Of a stretch of DNA of 64,000 nt, positions 44,533-56,430 are shown piece after piece. Position 1 is the stretch's first letter; each line of letters begins with the position of its first letter. The notes below the pieces were generated by a model. The model did not search any database. It was not told the DNA's origin and saw nothing but the letters and a program-made list of their open reading frames with translations. The stretch comes from Lolium rigidum (taxonomy: Eukaryota; Streptophyta; Magnoliopsida; Poales; Poaceae). The stretch covers positions 263,134,736 to 263,198,735 of the forward strand of contig NC_061508.1 in the NCBI RefSeq assembly GCF_022539505.1. Reading direction: 5' to 3'. Made by a program: the position numbers and the translations under genes.

Positions 44533-47500
44533 ATGGCAGCAGCTCCGGCGCCGTCCGACCGGTTCGACGTGATCGTGGTGGGCGCGGGCATCATGGGCAG
44601 CTGCGCGGCGCACGCGGCGGCGTCCCGGGGCGCGCGCGTGCTCCTGCTCGAGCGCTTCGACCTGCTGCACCACCGCGGCTCGTCGCACGGCGAGTCGCGC
44701 ACCATCCGCGACGCCTACCCGCAGCCGCACTACCCGCCCATGGTCCGCCTCGCGCGCCGCCTCTGGGCCGACGCCCAGCGGGACGCCGGGTACGACGTCC
44801 TCACGCCGGCGCCGCACGTCGACCTGGGGACCAGGGACGACGCCGCGCTCCTCGCCACCATCGCCAACGGCGGCGCCGCGGAGCTCCCCGCCAACGGTGG
44901 GGGGAGGCCGGCGTGGGCCGACGCGTTCAGGGTGCCGGAGGGGTGGACGGCCGCGAGCGGCGACCTGGGCGGGGTGATCAAGGCCACCAAGGCGGTGGCC
45001 ATGTTCCAGGCGCTCGCCGCCAAGATGGGCGCCGTTGTCAGGGACAAGGTGGAGGTGGTCGACGTCGCCAGGAAGCAAGGTGAGTGATGCCACGTACTAT
45101 GTCGCACGTCTTCTTCCTCTCACTGCGAACTAATTTCCTTGGAATCTTGCATTGATCTGGCTCTTTCATGGACCATTTGTCCTTGATGAAAGCTGCTCTC
45201 TTAACCTTTTTCGTTACAAACAAAAAAGTTCTGGCCTCTCACTTCACAAACTCTGTACTCATCTGGCTAATTTAGAATTAGCAACGGAGCAAATCGGTGC
45301 AAAATTGACGGCAGGTGTTTCACGACCTGCCGTAGCACCTTGCCATCATACTTATATAATTTCTTCAGACCATTAATTCATATAGTTTGTTCAGTCCTAT
45401 GTCGTTAATTACCTGCAAATGGCAGTATGAACTGAATATGATCACATCATATTGTTAGACAGTTAAGATTGTGTAGCATAGCTTGTTAGTATCTAGTTAC
45501 AGATAGATACGAGGTTGTTGTATAGGATATGATCGGTAGCTGTAGATGCGATCTATGGTTGTTACCTAAACCCCTTGTACAAGTCTTTGACATATAAATA
45601 CATGCGGTAGATGAGCCTGAGGGCTATCTTGCCTTCTCCAATCTTTCTATCTGTTTACATGGTATCAGAGCCACAACGGCAAATGTCTTCCTCTTCCTCC
45701 ACCAACGCCATGGCGCCCTCCGTCACCGCCGCAGTCACCGTCAAGCTGAGCAACTCCAACTTCATGCTGTGGCAAGCACAGATGCTCACCCACCTGCGGA
45801 CGCACAGCCTGCTCGGCTACATCGATGGGTCCATCGAGGCGCCGGCGGAAACTATCTTCACCACCACTGATGCTGGCCGTACTGAGGTTGTCAACCCTGA
45901 GTATGCAACCTGGTACATCCGTGACCAGACCGTGCTGAGCGGTTTCTTCTCCACGGTGACGGAGGAGATCCTCGCGCACATCATGAACGCGCCCACGGCG
46001 CGCACTGCATGGCAGATCCTGCAGCGCATGTTCTCTTCAAGGTCGCGTGCGCGGGTCATCCAGATCCGATCGCAGCTCACCTCGGCCAAGAAGAAAGGAG
46101 TCTCTGCTGCGGACTACTTCCGCAACATGAAGATGATGGCGGACACACTCGCCGCGATCGGCCAGCCCCTACAAGAGGAGGAGGTGATCTCCTACATCCT
46201 CGCCGGGCTCGGCCCCAATTACGACTCCTCGTCACCTCGCTCAGCGTCAAGGATGATCTCGACGCTTGATGAGATCTATTCTCACCTGCCGGCGTACGAG
46301 CATCGCCACGAGGTTCAAGACGCCGAGTACACCATCGGCGGCGGCGTTGCCGCTAACTTCACTAGCCGCAACCAGGGTCGTGGCAATGGCGGCCACCCCG
46401 GTGGTCACCCGGAGGCCGTGGCAATGGAGGCCGCGGCGGGGGCAACGGCGGCAATGGAGGCCGTGGTGGCGGCAATGGTGGCCGCGGTGGCGGCGGCAAT
46501 GGCGGCGGCAACCACGGCAATGGAGGTCGTGGCAATGGAGGCCGCAACCAAGGGCGCGGTGGCCACTCCGGTGGCACCTGGTGGATCGCGCCCAATCTGC
46601 CAAATCTGCAACAAGGTGGGGCACATTGCCCTTCGCTGCTACAGCCGCTTCGATCACGCTTACGGCGGCGAGGAGGAGCACCACTTCGCCAACCACGCCT
46701 CCACCTCCTATCAGATGGATCCCTCCTGGTACATGGACTCGGGAGCGACCGACCACATCACTGGAGACCTAGAGCGTCTCCACATGCGCGATGGCTACAA
46801 CGGCAACGATCGCGTGCAGGTCGGCAACGGGACAGGTTTGCACATTACCCATACTGGTCAAAGTTCAATTAACACCGTTGCCAATCCTCTTGTCCTTAAC
46901 AATGTCCTTCGAGTTCCCCAAATCTCCAAAAACCTTCGTCGGTTCATAAGCTTGCCAAAGATAATGGTGTATTCATCGTTTTTTATCCTCACTATTTTCT
47001 TATCAAGGATCGCGGAGACGGGGAGAACTGCTGCTTCGCGGCAGGTGTAAGGGAGGACTTTACCCCATCGAGTCATCGGAAATAAGCGCCCTCAAGTGTG
47101 CCATGTTCACCGCTAGGATCAGCAAAGAGCAATGGCATCGGCGCCTAGGACATCCATCATCTCAAGTAGTGCAATCCATTTTACGATTGAACAATTTATC
47201 GTTTTGTAATAATGAGCATGCAAATGTTTGCAATGCGTGTCAACTTGCTAAGAGCCATCAGCTCCCTTATTCGATTTCTAGACATGTTTCAACCTCTCCA
47301 CTTGAACTTATCTATACTGATGTTTGGGGTCCTGCCATTACCTCTGTTGGAGGGTTTAAATACTATGTGAGTTTTATCGACGATTTTAGCAAATTTTCCT
47401 GGGTTTATCTTCTCCACGCCAAATCTGAAGTTGAGGACGTTTTTCTCAAATTTCAGAAACATGTTGAACTCCTCCTTAATCACAAAATCAAAGGGGTACA

Positions 47501-50500
47501 ATCTGATTGGGGTGGGGAATATCGTCGTCTTCACAAGTATTTCGATTCCACCGGAATTTCTCACACCATTTCATGTCCTCACACCCACCAACAGAATGGA
47601 TCCGCTGAGCGGAAACATAGACACATTGTTGAAACAGGAATTGCACTCTTAGCCCAATCTTCTATGCCTCTTCAGCTTTGGGATGAAGCTTTTTGCACTG
47701 CCACTTATCTCATAAATCGCCTACCCACGCGAGTTATTGACAATGCCACTCCTCTCGAGCGTCTCCTAGGTGACAAAGCCAAACCAAATTATCATATGCT
47801 TAAATCCTTTGGATGCGCATGTTGGCCCCTTCTTCGTCCCTACAATGCTCGAAAACTCTCTTTCAGATCTAAGGAGTGTGTTTTCATTGGTTATAGTGGC
47901 CACCACAAAGGGTACAAGTGTCTCGATGTAGCCTCGGGCCGAGTGTATATTTCACGGGATGTCATCTTTGATGAACAATCCTTTCCGTTTTCTCGACTTG
48001 ATTCCTCTAAAAATTCCCCATCTTACACATATGAGTCTCTCCTTGACCTTGGCAACATTGTTTCTTGTACTAATGATCGTATCGATGTGCAAAACCCCGT
48101 TGTTTTTCCTCATGCAGGATCTCCAGCAGCCGGCGTCCCTGGTGATCACGTCGATCACGACGATCATGCACCCCAGCCTTCTCATGCTGGGCCGTCTGCG
48201 GACAGTGCTGCGGCTCATGATGGGCCGGCCTCCAGCATGACGGATCCTGCGGCCCATGAGGCCGCTTCGCCCTCGACCTCGCCTGCACCGAGCTCCTCGT
48301 CGCTGTCCACCTCCTCTCAGGTTGTGCTTGTCCCACCTGCACCCGATCGTGAGCATCGGATGCAAACGCGCCTTCGTGCCTGGCAAACCGTGCCCAAACA
48401 GAGGACGGATGGCACGGTCACCTATTCCGCTACTCGTGTGGTGGACGGCGAGCCTTCGTCGGTCCGTGCTGCTGCGGATTCCGGCGTGGAAGGCTGCTAT
48501 GGACGCAGAATATTCAGCATTGCAGACGCAATCAGACCTGGCGGTTGGTACCTGCTCGGCGCGGCCTCAATATCATTGATAGTCGATGGGTCTACAAGGT
48601 CAAGCGCAAACCAGATGGCTCTGTTGATCGGTTTAAGGCGCGTCTTGTCGCCAAGGGGTTTAAACAGCGGCATGGCATTGACTACGATGACACCTACAGT
48701 CCTGTGATCAAGCCCACCACCATCCGTGTGATTCTGACACTTGCAGTACAACGTGGATGGCAAATTCGGCAGCTTGATGTTGACAATGCATTCCTTCATG
48801 GACATCTTGAAGAGGATGTCTACATGGTACAGCCTCCTGGCTATGTTGATCAGCGTTTTCCTCACCATGTCTGCAAATTGGAGAAATCTCTCTATGGGTT
48901 AAAACAAGCGCCCAGGGCGTGGTTTGCTCGCTTAAGCACCCGGATCGCAAGAACTTGGTTTTGTTCCTTCCAAGGCTGATGTGTCGCTTGTTCATCTACA
49001 AGCATGCCCGGTCACCATTTTTATGCTTGTTTATGTCGATGATATCATCGTCGTCAGTTCCACTGTCCAGGCTGTCGACCGTCTGCTTCATCAGCTTCGT
49101 CAGTCATTTCCTGTCAAGGATCTTGGACAGCTTGGCTATTTTCTGGGTATCGAGGTGCAGCATCATTCTGGCAGTCTGCATCTCTCCCAACAGAAGTACA
49201 TTGTTGATCTTCTGGCTCGGACAAACATGACTCAGGCGAAACCTGTGTGCACCCCTATGGCGACCAATGACAAGCTGTCCCGGTATGTTGGTAATCCTCT
49301 CTCTGCTGAGGATATAACCAAGTACAGAAGTGTTGTTGGAGCCCTTCAGTATCTGACCTTGACAAGGCCTGACATTGCTTTCAGTGTCAATAAAGTTTGT
49401 CAATTTCTTCAGGCTCCAACTGATGTGCACTGGTCCGCGGTGAAGCGTATTCTTCGTTACCTTAAGCTCACCATGCGTCTTGGTCTCACTCTTCGCCGAT
49501 CATCCTCTCTCCTGCTGAGTGGTTTTTCTGATGCGGATCGGGCCGGTTGCCCCGATGATCGTCGGTCGACAGGGGGGCATGTGGTGTTTCTTGGAGGAAA
49601 TCTTGTTGCATGGAGCTCTAGGAAGCAACCCACTGTTTCACGATCAAGCACGGAGGCTGAATACAAATCTGTCGCGAATGCGACTGCTGAAATCATCTGG
49701 ATACAAGGGTTACTGCAGGAACTTGGAGTTTACCTGCGTCAAGCACCTGTTCTCTGGTGCGACAATCTTGGTGCTACGTATCTGTCAATGAACCCAGTGT
49801 TTCATGCCCGTACCAAGCACATTGAGGTGGATTACCATTTTGTTCGAGAGCGAGTAGCACGCAGAGCTCTTGACATTCGGTTTATTTCCACTCATGATCA
49901 ACTGGCTGATGTTCTGACAAAACCTCTTGCTACACAGTTATTTGTAAAGTTCAGAAACGATCTGAACATGAGCTTACCCTGCTCAGATCGAGGGGGCGTG
50001 TTAGACAGTTAAGATTGTGTAGCATAGCTTGTTAGTATCTAGTTACAGATAGATACGAGGTTGTTGTATAGGATATGATCGGTAGCTGTAGATGCGATCT
50101 ATGGTTGTTACCTAAACCCCTTGTACAAGTCTTTGACATATAAATACATGCGGTAGATGAGCCTGAGGGCTATCTTGCCTTCTCCAATCTTTCTATCTGT
50201 TTACACATATACACAAATTTTAAACTACTTTTTGGTCAGGAGAAGGAACGACAATCGTGGTTCGAACCTCGAGTGGCGAGGAGTTCCATGGCGCCAAGTG
50301 CATCGTCACAGTGGGCGCGTGGACGAGCAAGCTGGTGAAGTCCGTCACCGGTGCTGACCTCCCCGTGCAGCCTCTCCACACGCTTATCTGCTACTGGAAG
50401 ATCAAACCGGGCCACGAGCACGAGCTCACAACGGAGGCACGTTTGCGTTTGCTAGCTACGGCGACACGTGGATCTATAGCACACCGTCCATGGAGTACCC

Positions 50501-50924
50501 TGGCCTGATCAAGATCTCCATGCACGGCGGGCCGCCGTGCGACCCGGACGGCAGAGACTGGGCTATTGGCCCTGGGGAGGGCGGGCTGGTGGATCCTGTG
50601 GTGCGGTGGATCGAAAAAGTTATGCCGGGCCACGTTGACACTGCCGGCGGCCCAGTGCTCCGGCTGCCGTGCATGTACTCCATGACGCCCGATGAGGACT
50701 TCGTGATTGACTTCCTAGGAGGGGAGGAGTTCGGGAGGGATGTGGTGGTCGGCGCCGGGTTCTCTGGGCACGGGTTCAAGATGGCACCAGCTGTGGGGAG
50801 GATCCTGGCAGAGATGGCGCTGGACGGCGAGGCTAGGACAGCCACGGAGGCCGGCGTGGAGCTCCAGCACTTCAGGATCGGCCGGTTTGAGGGAAACCCG
50901 ATGGGGAATGCAACGAGTTTCTGA
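44533..50924 (+). CDS. FAD-dependent sarcosine/L-pipecolate oxidase-like protein, two exons
   Basis: Exon 1 is 44533-45079 and exon 2 is 50240-50924; donor CAAG/GTGAGT, acceptor GGTCAG/GAGAAG, phase 1, rejoining as K-Q-G-E-G. About 410 residues, the family length. Exon 1 has the Rossmann FAD motif [11 protein letters not shown] (residues 13-23) and [14 protein letters not shown]; exon 2 has [17 protein letters not shown], whose Cys corresponds to the covalent FAD-attachment site of monomeric sarcosine oxidase, and [16 protein letters not shown] near the C-terminus. The plant homologue is a peroxisomal oxidase of sarcosine/pipecolate making H2O2; the C-terminus here (NATSF) is not a standard PTS1. 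A 1-bp loss in a G run near 50436 shifts the frame after HELTTE; it resumes in another frame ([20 protein letters not shown]). The gene is therefore broken as read, or carries a homopolymer error. The 5160-bp intron contains copia E. Confidence 0.85.
45453..45659 (+). repeat. Copia E 5' LTR
   Basis: 207 bp, TGTTAGACAG...CTGTTTACA. CATATAAATACAT near 45590 is a likely TATA box, so transcripts may start in this intron. Confidence 0.95.
45660..45672 (+). promoter_or_regulatory. Copia E primer-binding site
   Basis: TGGTATCAGAGCC directly follows the LTR, the classic initiator methionine tRNA-complementary site of plant copia elements. Confidence 0.9.
45683..47050 (+). pseudogene. Copia E gag and protease
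   Basis: ATG at 45683. Gag ([34 protein letters not shown]), then a Gly/Arg-rich linker, CCHC knuckle [14 protein letters not shown] and protease motif [15 protein letters not shown]. Within 46411-46582 the natural Gly/Asn/Arg-rich frame is replaced by an Ala/Met-rich reading, because a 1-bp loss in a C run and a later compensating shift bracket it. Near 46938, at a CTG site, the frame is lost and the ORF ends at 47050. Confidence 0.8.
47051..50012 (+). pseudogene. Copia E integrase, RT and RNase H
   Basis: Pre-integrase [13 protein letters not shown] and CNACQLAK; the rve core with [16 protein letters not shown] and [10 protein letters not shown] (D, D, E). RT starts near 48545 ([20 protein letters not shown]) and contains [11 protein letters not shown] near 49032; RNase H has [20 protein letters not shown] and [14 protein letters not shown], where the usual DADWAG reads DADRAG. 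Frame changes occur near 47022, 48466, 48520 and 48950-49010, several beside CTG. The stop lies just inside the 3' LTR. Confidence 0.85.
49988..49998 (+). promoter_or_regulatory. Copia E polypurine tract
   Basis: TCGAGGGGGCG immediately precedes the 3' LTR at 49999. Confidence 0.75.
49999..50205 (+). repeat. Copia E 3' LTR
   Basis: 207 bp, no difference from 45453-45659 found by eye. The next CATAT is the target duplication. Only 29 bp of native intron separate it from exon 2. Confidence 0.95.
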
Positions 50925-53234
50925 GATGCAATTATGAAATGGTAGACACGTCTGTGTGGCCGTGGTTGTGTGCAATCAATCTCTTGATTTTATTGTCTAT
51001 TTCCATATGTACATTGCCAGTTGGTTTGTGTTTGCTACAATCTGTCTAGTGTACTGTCTTAACTTTTATATATGTGATTTTATTGTTTATGTTTTCTGAG
51101 CTTTGGAACCGTACCTAAAGTGAAATATATTCCGTCCATGTCGCAAAACCATTTTGTTTTGGATATAACTAGGGTATAGCTAGAGGTATAGAGTTTTGAT
51201 TTTCCACGCTGAAGTCTTCTTTTGAGCATTTCATAACATAAATGATGATATTAGGTTACCGGTACACTCTAATTTGTTATCTATAGATGTTGCACATTTT
51301 TCAGTAATGATTTGAAAATTTTCTTTAGAAATAAGCCAGCCACTTATGTGGGACTCAATTTTGATGCGTTTCAAGGTTTCCATCTTGAATGACTTATGTA
51401 TTTAGGAGAGATTATAATATCTCACTATCTTTTGATGCTTACTACTCATGCATCCTGCTATTTTTAATTGTTGCTTTTATGGACATAAGGTGCTATTTGC
51501 GTTGGCTCATTAGACAGGGTTATGTCCATGCATGTTTCAGTAGTTCGACTTGGGATGTAAGGTGTCAGAAAGACACATAAATGGCAATGTGGTATGCGTT
51601 TGTGGGATATTAAATTTGTTTCCTCTCATGGGATGTATACTAGCAGCTTATTTGATTTGAAAGCAATTAGGGTGTTCAACATATAAATCTCTTCTCGGTT
51701 TTGGAGCTGATGATTGAGAGCATGATTATTCTGCTACTGCTAGGCAAACCAGAACAGGTAACCAAAGTGAATTATATACTTTATGCTTAATGAATTAGGA
51801 AAATGATAATAGTCTGTAAAACTATTCTGCATACTGTAAGTCGCCCCAAAGTTTCATGCTAAATTTGCAAGATTCTTTTTTGTAGTGGAGCACAGGTTGC
51901 TGACAGTAAGACGTAGGACAAGGTCATAACCAGTTAATTTGTTCACACTAATAGTGTTTTAGTACTGACAACAACTTATATTAGAAAAAGATTTTGATAT
52001 GGTGTATCCCAACAGTTCTATTACTAGCTGATTCTCTTCATTTGTGCTTTTAGTTTTGGAGTGTTATCAGCCTATGGAAGTTCTGTATTTTTTTTTCTGA
52101 TTACACTCATCTAAATCATAGCTCTTCCAAGTCTATCAGACAGGATGTGTCTATGAGATATTAACACTGGAGTCGAATTCCCTTTAGTAAAAAAAATGTA
52201 TTGGGATTCATTTTAGTTCTCAGTTTTTCGTTAACAAAGTCAATTAACTTCCCATGTTAACTAATACACCTCAGGTTACATTCAGATTCTGAAAAATGTT
52301 ACTACAAGATATTGACTGGGAGCTAATCTGTAGTCACATGAGAAAACTCGTGATGTCTTATTAGTACATGATAGTATAAGATTCTGATTTAATTTTCAAG
52401 GGAGGTACAATGAGTTTATTGCATGCTGGGTTTTGAGGATAGGGGTATGTTGTCAAAGCTTGGATGCATTGCTATCAAACATGACTTAGGTAGGTTGATT
52501 CAGTTGGCTAATTTTAAAATTGTAAGTTCAACCTCACTTTGTCACCGTTGAAGTTGGATTATCTCACATTCTCAACCTCTCTCATCGTAGAAGCAAATAT
52601 CAGGCATTAGTTCTCATCATTGTTATGATTTCGTTTAGTTATCTTCCATATACTGGTAGTACGAACCTAGTTTCCGTTGTGGATTACCTTAAAGGTTAAA
52701 TTGCTCATTTTCTTCTTCTAAAGATGTTTCTAGCTTATTGTTTGGTAGACAGTAAGGATGTTATATTGCTATTATGGACAGATGGTCGAGATATTTTGTA
52801 AGATATCAAGGATTAGGCTGTTTTGTTGAACATGTGTCTCTGTGCTTAATTTATGTTCCAAGTTATTACAAGATTATAGTGTAATAAATATTATTGGCTA
52901 TACTGTTGTATCGTTTTTGGTGTACCAATTGCCATCACAAGGATGAAAAAGCTATCCCTGTGAATTGTGCTGAACTTTTGCATGTCGCAACATACCAGGA
53001 ATCATGGCAGCCTACAGCTATGTTATTATCACATTAGAACACGATTGCAACATATGCATGCTTAATCACGATCACATGTAGATAGAGAAACTAATTTCTT
53101 GGCCATATTTATTTACTACAGCCAAACAAGCTATATTCAGATTTGGTGGTACATGAAGGGACAAATTCCTCTTTCTCATGATATAAGTATGTTAAGCCCC
53201 CTTCAATGACAAATGTATCGAAGGGCCTGGGCTG
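50925..53234. other. Oxidase 3' flank, no gene seen
   Basis: AT-rich DNA after the stop at 50924. The 3' UTR presumably lies in the first few hundred bases, but no strong AATAAA site stands out. Frames are short, and no transposon hallmark or repeat was recognised. Confidence 0.5.
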
Positions 53235-53900
53235 AACTTTTATTAAGGTAGAAAGAGAAGAAGTATAAATACATTGTTGTGGCAAAGAAACGGCTAGCCG
53301 CAAGCAAGAAAGGAGGCCACAAAAAGCAAAGGAAAAGTCCCCTTTGTGGCTCAGACTAATGTTGCTAAAAGAGGCTAGAAAGCTGTTACGCAGCCAGCGG
53401 TCCTCTAGGCTCCGAGATCCTCAATGATGAGCTCGAACACCCTGTTCGCCAGGTTAAATTCTTGTTGAAAGATCTGCCTGTTTCTCTCCTTCCATAGACC
53501 CCAGTGCACCAAGATGGTCACAGTGTCGAAATCACGACGCAGATCCTTTAGTGCTAGTTTTCTTGCCTCCAGCCATCAATCCTCGGTGTTTCTAAAAGGT
53601 GCTATTAAGGATGGTGAAGTTGGCATTGATCCAGCCCCTGAATTTGAGTCAAACTTGGTGTGTGGAGCGGCGGTGAATGGAAAAAGTGAGTGCAGTCTTC
53701 GTTGTCTTTCTAAGAACGGATGCGAGTTGAATTGTGCAGCCAACCTATGTGCTCCAAATTATCCGCCGTGAGATAGCGCATGTGATTTGTAAGTCACATA
53801 AAGAATTTACATTTCGTTGGGGCTTTGGATTTTCATATAGCCTTAGTGCATGTGAATTAGGTGTTGGTGATAAAGAAAAGCTTGCACGTCGAGCTGACAG
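53235..53900 (-). pseudogene. LINE C-terminal remnant
   Basis: Minus-strand residues FDTVTILVHWGLWKERNRQI near 53510-53440 and a preceding zf-RVT-like segment are typical of the C-terminus of plant LINE ORF2. The 3' end reads ACCTTAATAAAAG near 53235. Stops are frequent. It is separate from the LINE at 3672-44115 and from that at 59627-61052. Confidence 0.6.
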
Positions 53901-54512
53901 TGAATTTCCCGCTTGATGTGCATTGCTAGATCGTCTCGTGCAGGGGTGGAGCTAGAACAACAAAAAAAAAAGTGATGCACAACTTCGACACCGAGGCTTG
54001 AATTTGGGACCTGGTACACCTATACTTGTAGAATCTGATGCACATGTTACCTACGCTAGCTAATCGCCAGTAAAAGCATATTTCAACCTGATGCCTGTTC
54101 ATCACGATAGCACTGAGCAGCTCCGCCCCGTCTTGCTGCCAATTGCTCAAGGCGGTGGACTCCACCAGATCCCAGAGCTGGAGGTACTGAGCCAGGGCCT
54201 TCGTTGGGCAATGTCTCTTACCTTGTAACTGAATAAGATCGGCAGTGTCTTGCACTGAGCGACCTCCTCGGAGCCAGTTTCATGTCTTGCACAGAGTCTC
54301 TTTGTAGGAGCCTAATCCATATAAACCGTTTCTTAGAATCTTCACATGATTGAGGAGATATTGGCGAGAGGTAGAGTGCAAATGTATTAGACTTTTCAGA
54401 GGAAAAATAAATGAGGTTTGAGGTCATGTTAAGATACCTATAGAACGGGGGTTATAGAATAGAATTCATGAAAATTCCGCAATCCGAAGATTCAAAAAAT
54501 GCGTGTTTGATT
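53901..54512. other. No gene recognised
   Basis: One minus-strand frame of about 109 codons (54255-53926) has no recognisable motif and includes a run of A. Nothing else is supported. Confidence 0.4.
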
Positions 54513-54927
54513 CAAGGTTAAAACAGCGTGCTAAAAGAAATAGTGACGGCCTTCTCCAAACGTTATACACGCTATATCGTGTTAATAGTGTGCTATATTT
54601 CAAATAGCGGTTTGAAAAAAGTGTACCAGATATAGCCTAAAAATAAAGGATTTCATAAAAAATAATGAAGATAGGCCAAAAGTGATAGAACCATACAAAC
54701 ATGACCACATACAAAAATAATTTTCCATTTTTTTAGGAGCCTAACATCAGCATTCCATTAGACAACAACATAGTAGTATAAATTATTTATGAAGAATTGA
54801 TATTATCCACGCTACGACAAACAGAAAGCAAGTTTTCCTTTTCTCAATGAGGAAAACTCTAGCCGAAGAAAATATCATAGCTATTCAGATATACTATAGC
54901 ACACTATTTGCGCAATTTTAAACCTTG
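54513..54927. mobile_element. hAT-like non-autonomous DNA element
   Basis: 415 bp with inverted ends: left CAAGGTTAAAACAGCGTGCTA, right (reverse complement) CAAGGTTTAAAATTGCGCAA followed by ATAGTGTGCTA. The flanks GTTTGATT (54505-54512) and GGTTGATT (54928-54935) agree in 7 of 8 bases, as expected for the 8-bp duplication of hAT elements. No transposase. Confidence 0.6.
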
Positions 54928-55170
54928 GGTTGATTATTGTGCACTAGCTAAAAACACATCTAAAATAATTCTTGTGTAAATAGCATATAATCATGTTTTT
55001 TTTTCATTCCTACATTCTCAAATTCCTGCAATCGCAAATTGCGAGTAGCTTTCTCCTTATGGCCGTCGAGTACGTATGTGTACATGTGTTGTGTTTTAAG
55101 GAATATGCTATAATATGCATGTATAGATAGGTCCAAACACTTTTGACGTCCCGTCTTCGATCTGCCCATA

Positions 55171-55376
55171 TAGTCCCTCCGTCTCACTAAAAATGTCTTA
55201 ACTTTATCAAAATTTAGATGGTGGGACGGATGGAGTAGTATACTTGGATCGCATGCATGAGACTATAGACTGACCTATAGCTTGTTATACACTTATTATG
55301 TACCATAATATAAGACATTTTAGCAAGCTAAAACAACTTGCCAAAATATCTTTTATTGTGTAACAGAGGAAGTATG
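55171..55376. mobile_element. Stowaway-like MITE remnants
   Basis: TAGTCCCTCCGTCTCACTAA at 55171 and an inverted counterpart near 55220-55240 (GTGGGACGGATGGAGTA), then a second partial unit ending AACAGAGGAAGTA near 55374. Both have the CTCCCTCCGTC-type terminus of grass Stowaway elements. Boundaries are imprecise. Confidence 0.45.
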
Positions 55377-56430
55377 TCCTAGCTACGATTGATCGAGCTA
55401 GCAAGATCAACTACTCACTCATGCCTGAGTTAGTTATGACATCATTTAGCTCTTCGATGTGATCCTCTCCTGATTACAGTGATGTATAATGCTGATCATA
55501 GATCAGCCCTATGTATGCAGATCCAATTTGTACGAATTGTTCATGCACCATTTGCATATCTTATTTGGCGAAATCAAGCCGGACAAACAATTTCCCCCAT
55601 AGTTATTCTAGGTGGTGCTTGGCATTGCCACACAACTTATCCATCAGTATCTTCATCAATCCTTCCTTGTCCTTGTTAGCAGGTACGGAGTATCTTTTTC
55701 AAGAACACGCGCGAGCATTGCGTGTCTTCATTTATTAAGATAGAAATGAGTTTCGGAACATTTACGGGAATGAGCTTTGGCACAAACGTCTTAGCTCAAA
55801 CCTGCCGCACACATACCTAGATCCTTCTTTTGGGGGTGGACGGAGGTGCGAGAAAAAATACCAAGTCATCCCGCTCTTCTCGCCCCTCGCCAATCCTAGC
55901 TGCCTCCTCTCTATACCCCTCCCCTCCACCGCCATCGGCACGAGCCGTTGGGCGTTGCTTGTGCGGTGCCGGCGGCCAACCTTTTCCCACGAGCGTGGAG
56001 CTCTGGCGCGGTGCACGATGGCCCATGGTGGTGTCCCTCGATTTGATGGCGGTCCGGCGCGGCGAAGTGAGACTCGTGAGCTTGGTGGAAGGAGGCGCAG
56101 TGGCATCGTCATTGGCATCGGAGCGACGAGGTCGGCAGGGGTGGTGGCGGCGCCTGCTCGACCAAGATCTAGCCCCTTTGGGCCCATCTAGGCTGGGAGG
56201 GCCGTAGGCCCATCGTTCGATGACGGTTTTCCCTGGAGGCGGAGAAGGCACGTCAGCGGTGGCAGGATGGCGGCGCTAGGGTCAACCAACTGCAGCGTGC
56301 CAGCGGATACTTCACGGGCTAGTGTGGGCCTGACCAGGCTAGTATGTGACTGGTTTGTCCTTGGTGCCACGTCCGGTCGGCTACCGCGAAGGCGGTGGAG
56401 GTAGTTTACTCCCGCGCGAGTGTGGTATGC
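55377..56430. other. Unassigned, GC-rich in part
   Basis: 55850-56420 is GC-rich and has overlapping open frames on both strands without recognisable motifs or splice logic. I see no gene that I can support. Confidence 0.4.

Larger units (their letters stand above)
45453..50205 (+). mobile_element. Young Ty1/copia element E inside the oxidase intron
   Basis: 4753 bp with 207-bp LTRs that are identical by eye and a perfect duplication CATAT (45448-45452 and 50206-50210). Initiator-Met primer site at 45660, gag from 45683, integrase, RT and RNase H following, polypurine tract before 49999. Same orientation as the host gene; without it the intron would be about 402 bp. Identical LTRs mean recent insertion, yet gag-pol is split by several frame changes. 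Confidence 0.95.

Noticed and set aside
44494..45107. Long overlapping frames on both strands across oxidase exon 1
   Set aside because: GC-rich exon 1 opens all frames; only the frame with the FAD motif and correct splice phase is supported.
53926..54255. Minus-strand 109-codon ORF as a small gene
   Set aside because: No recognisable domain, a homopolymer run inside, no supporting splice or promoter signal.
55762..56251. GC-rich frames of 120-144 codons on both strands
   Set aside because: No motif, no splice logic, mutually overlapping; composition effect.
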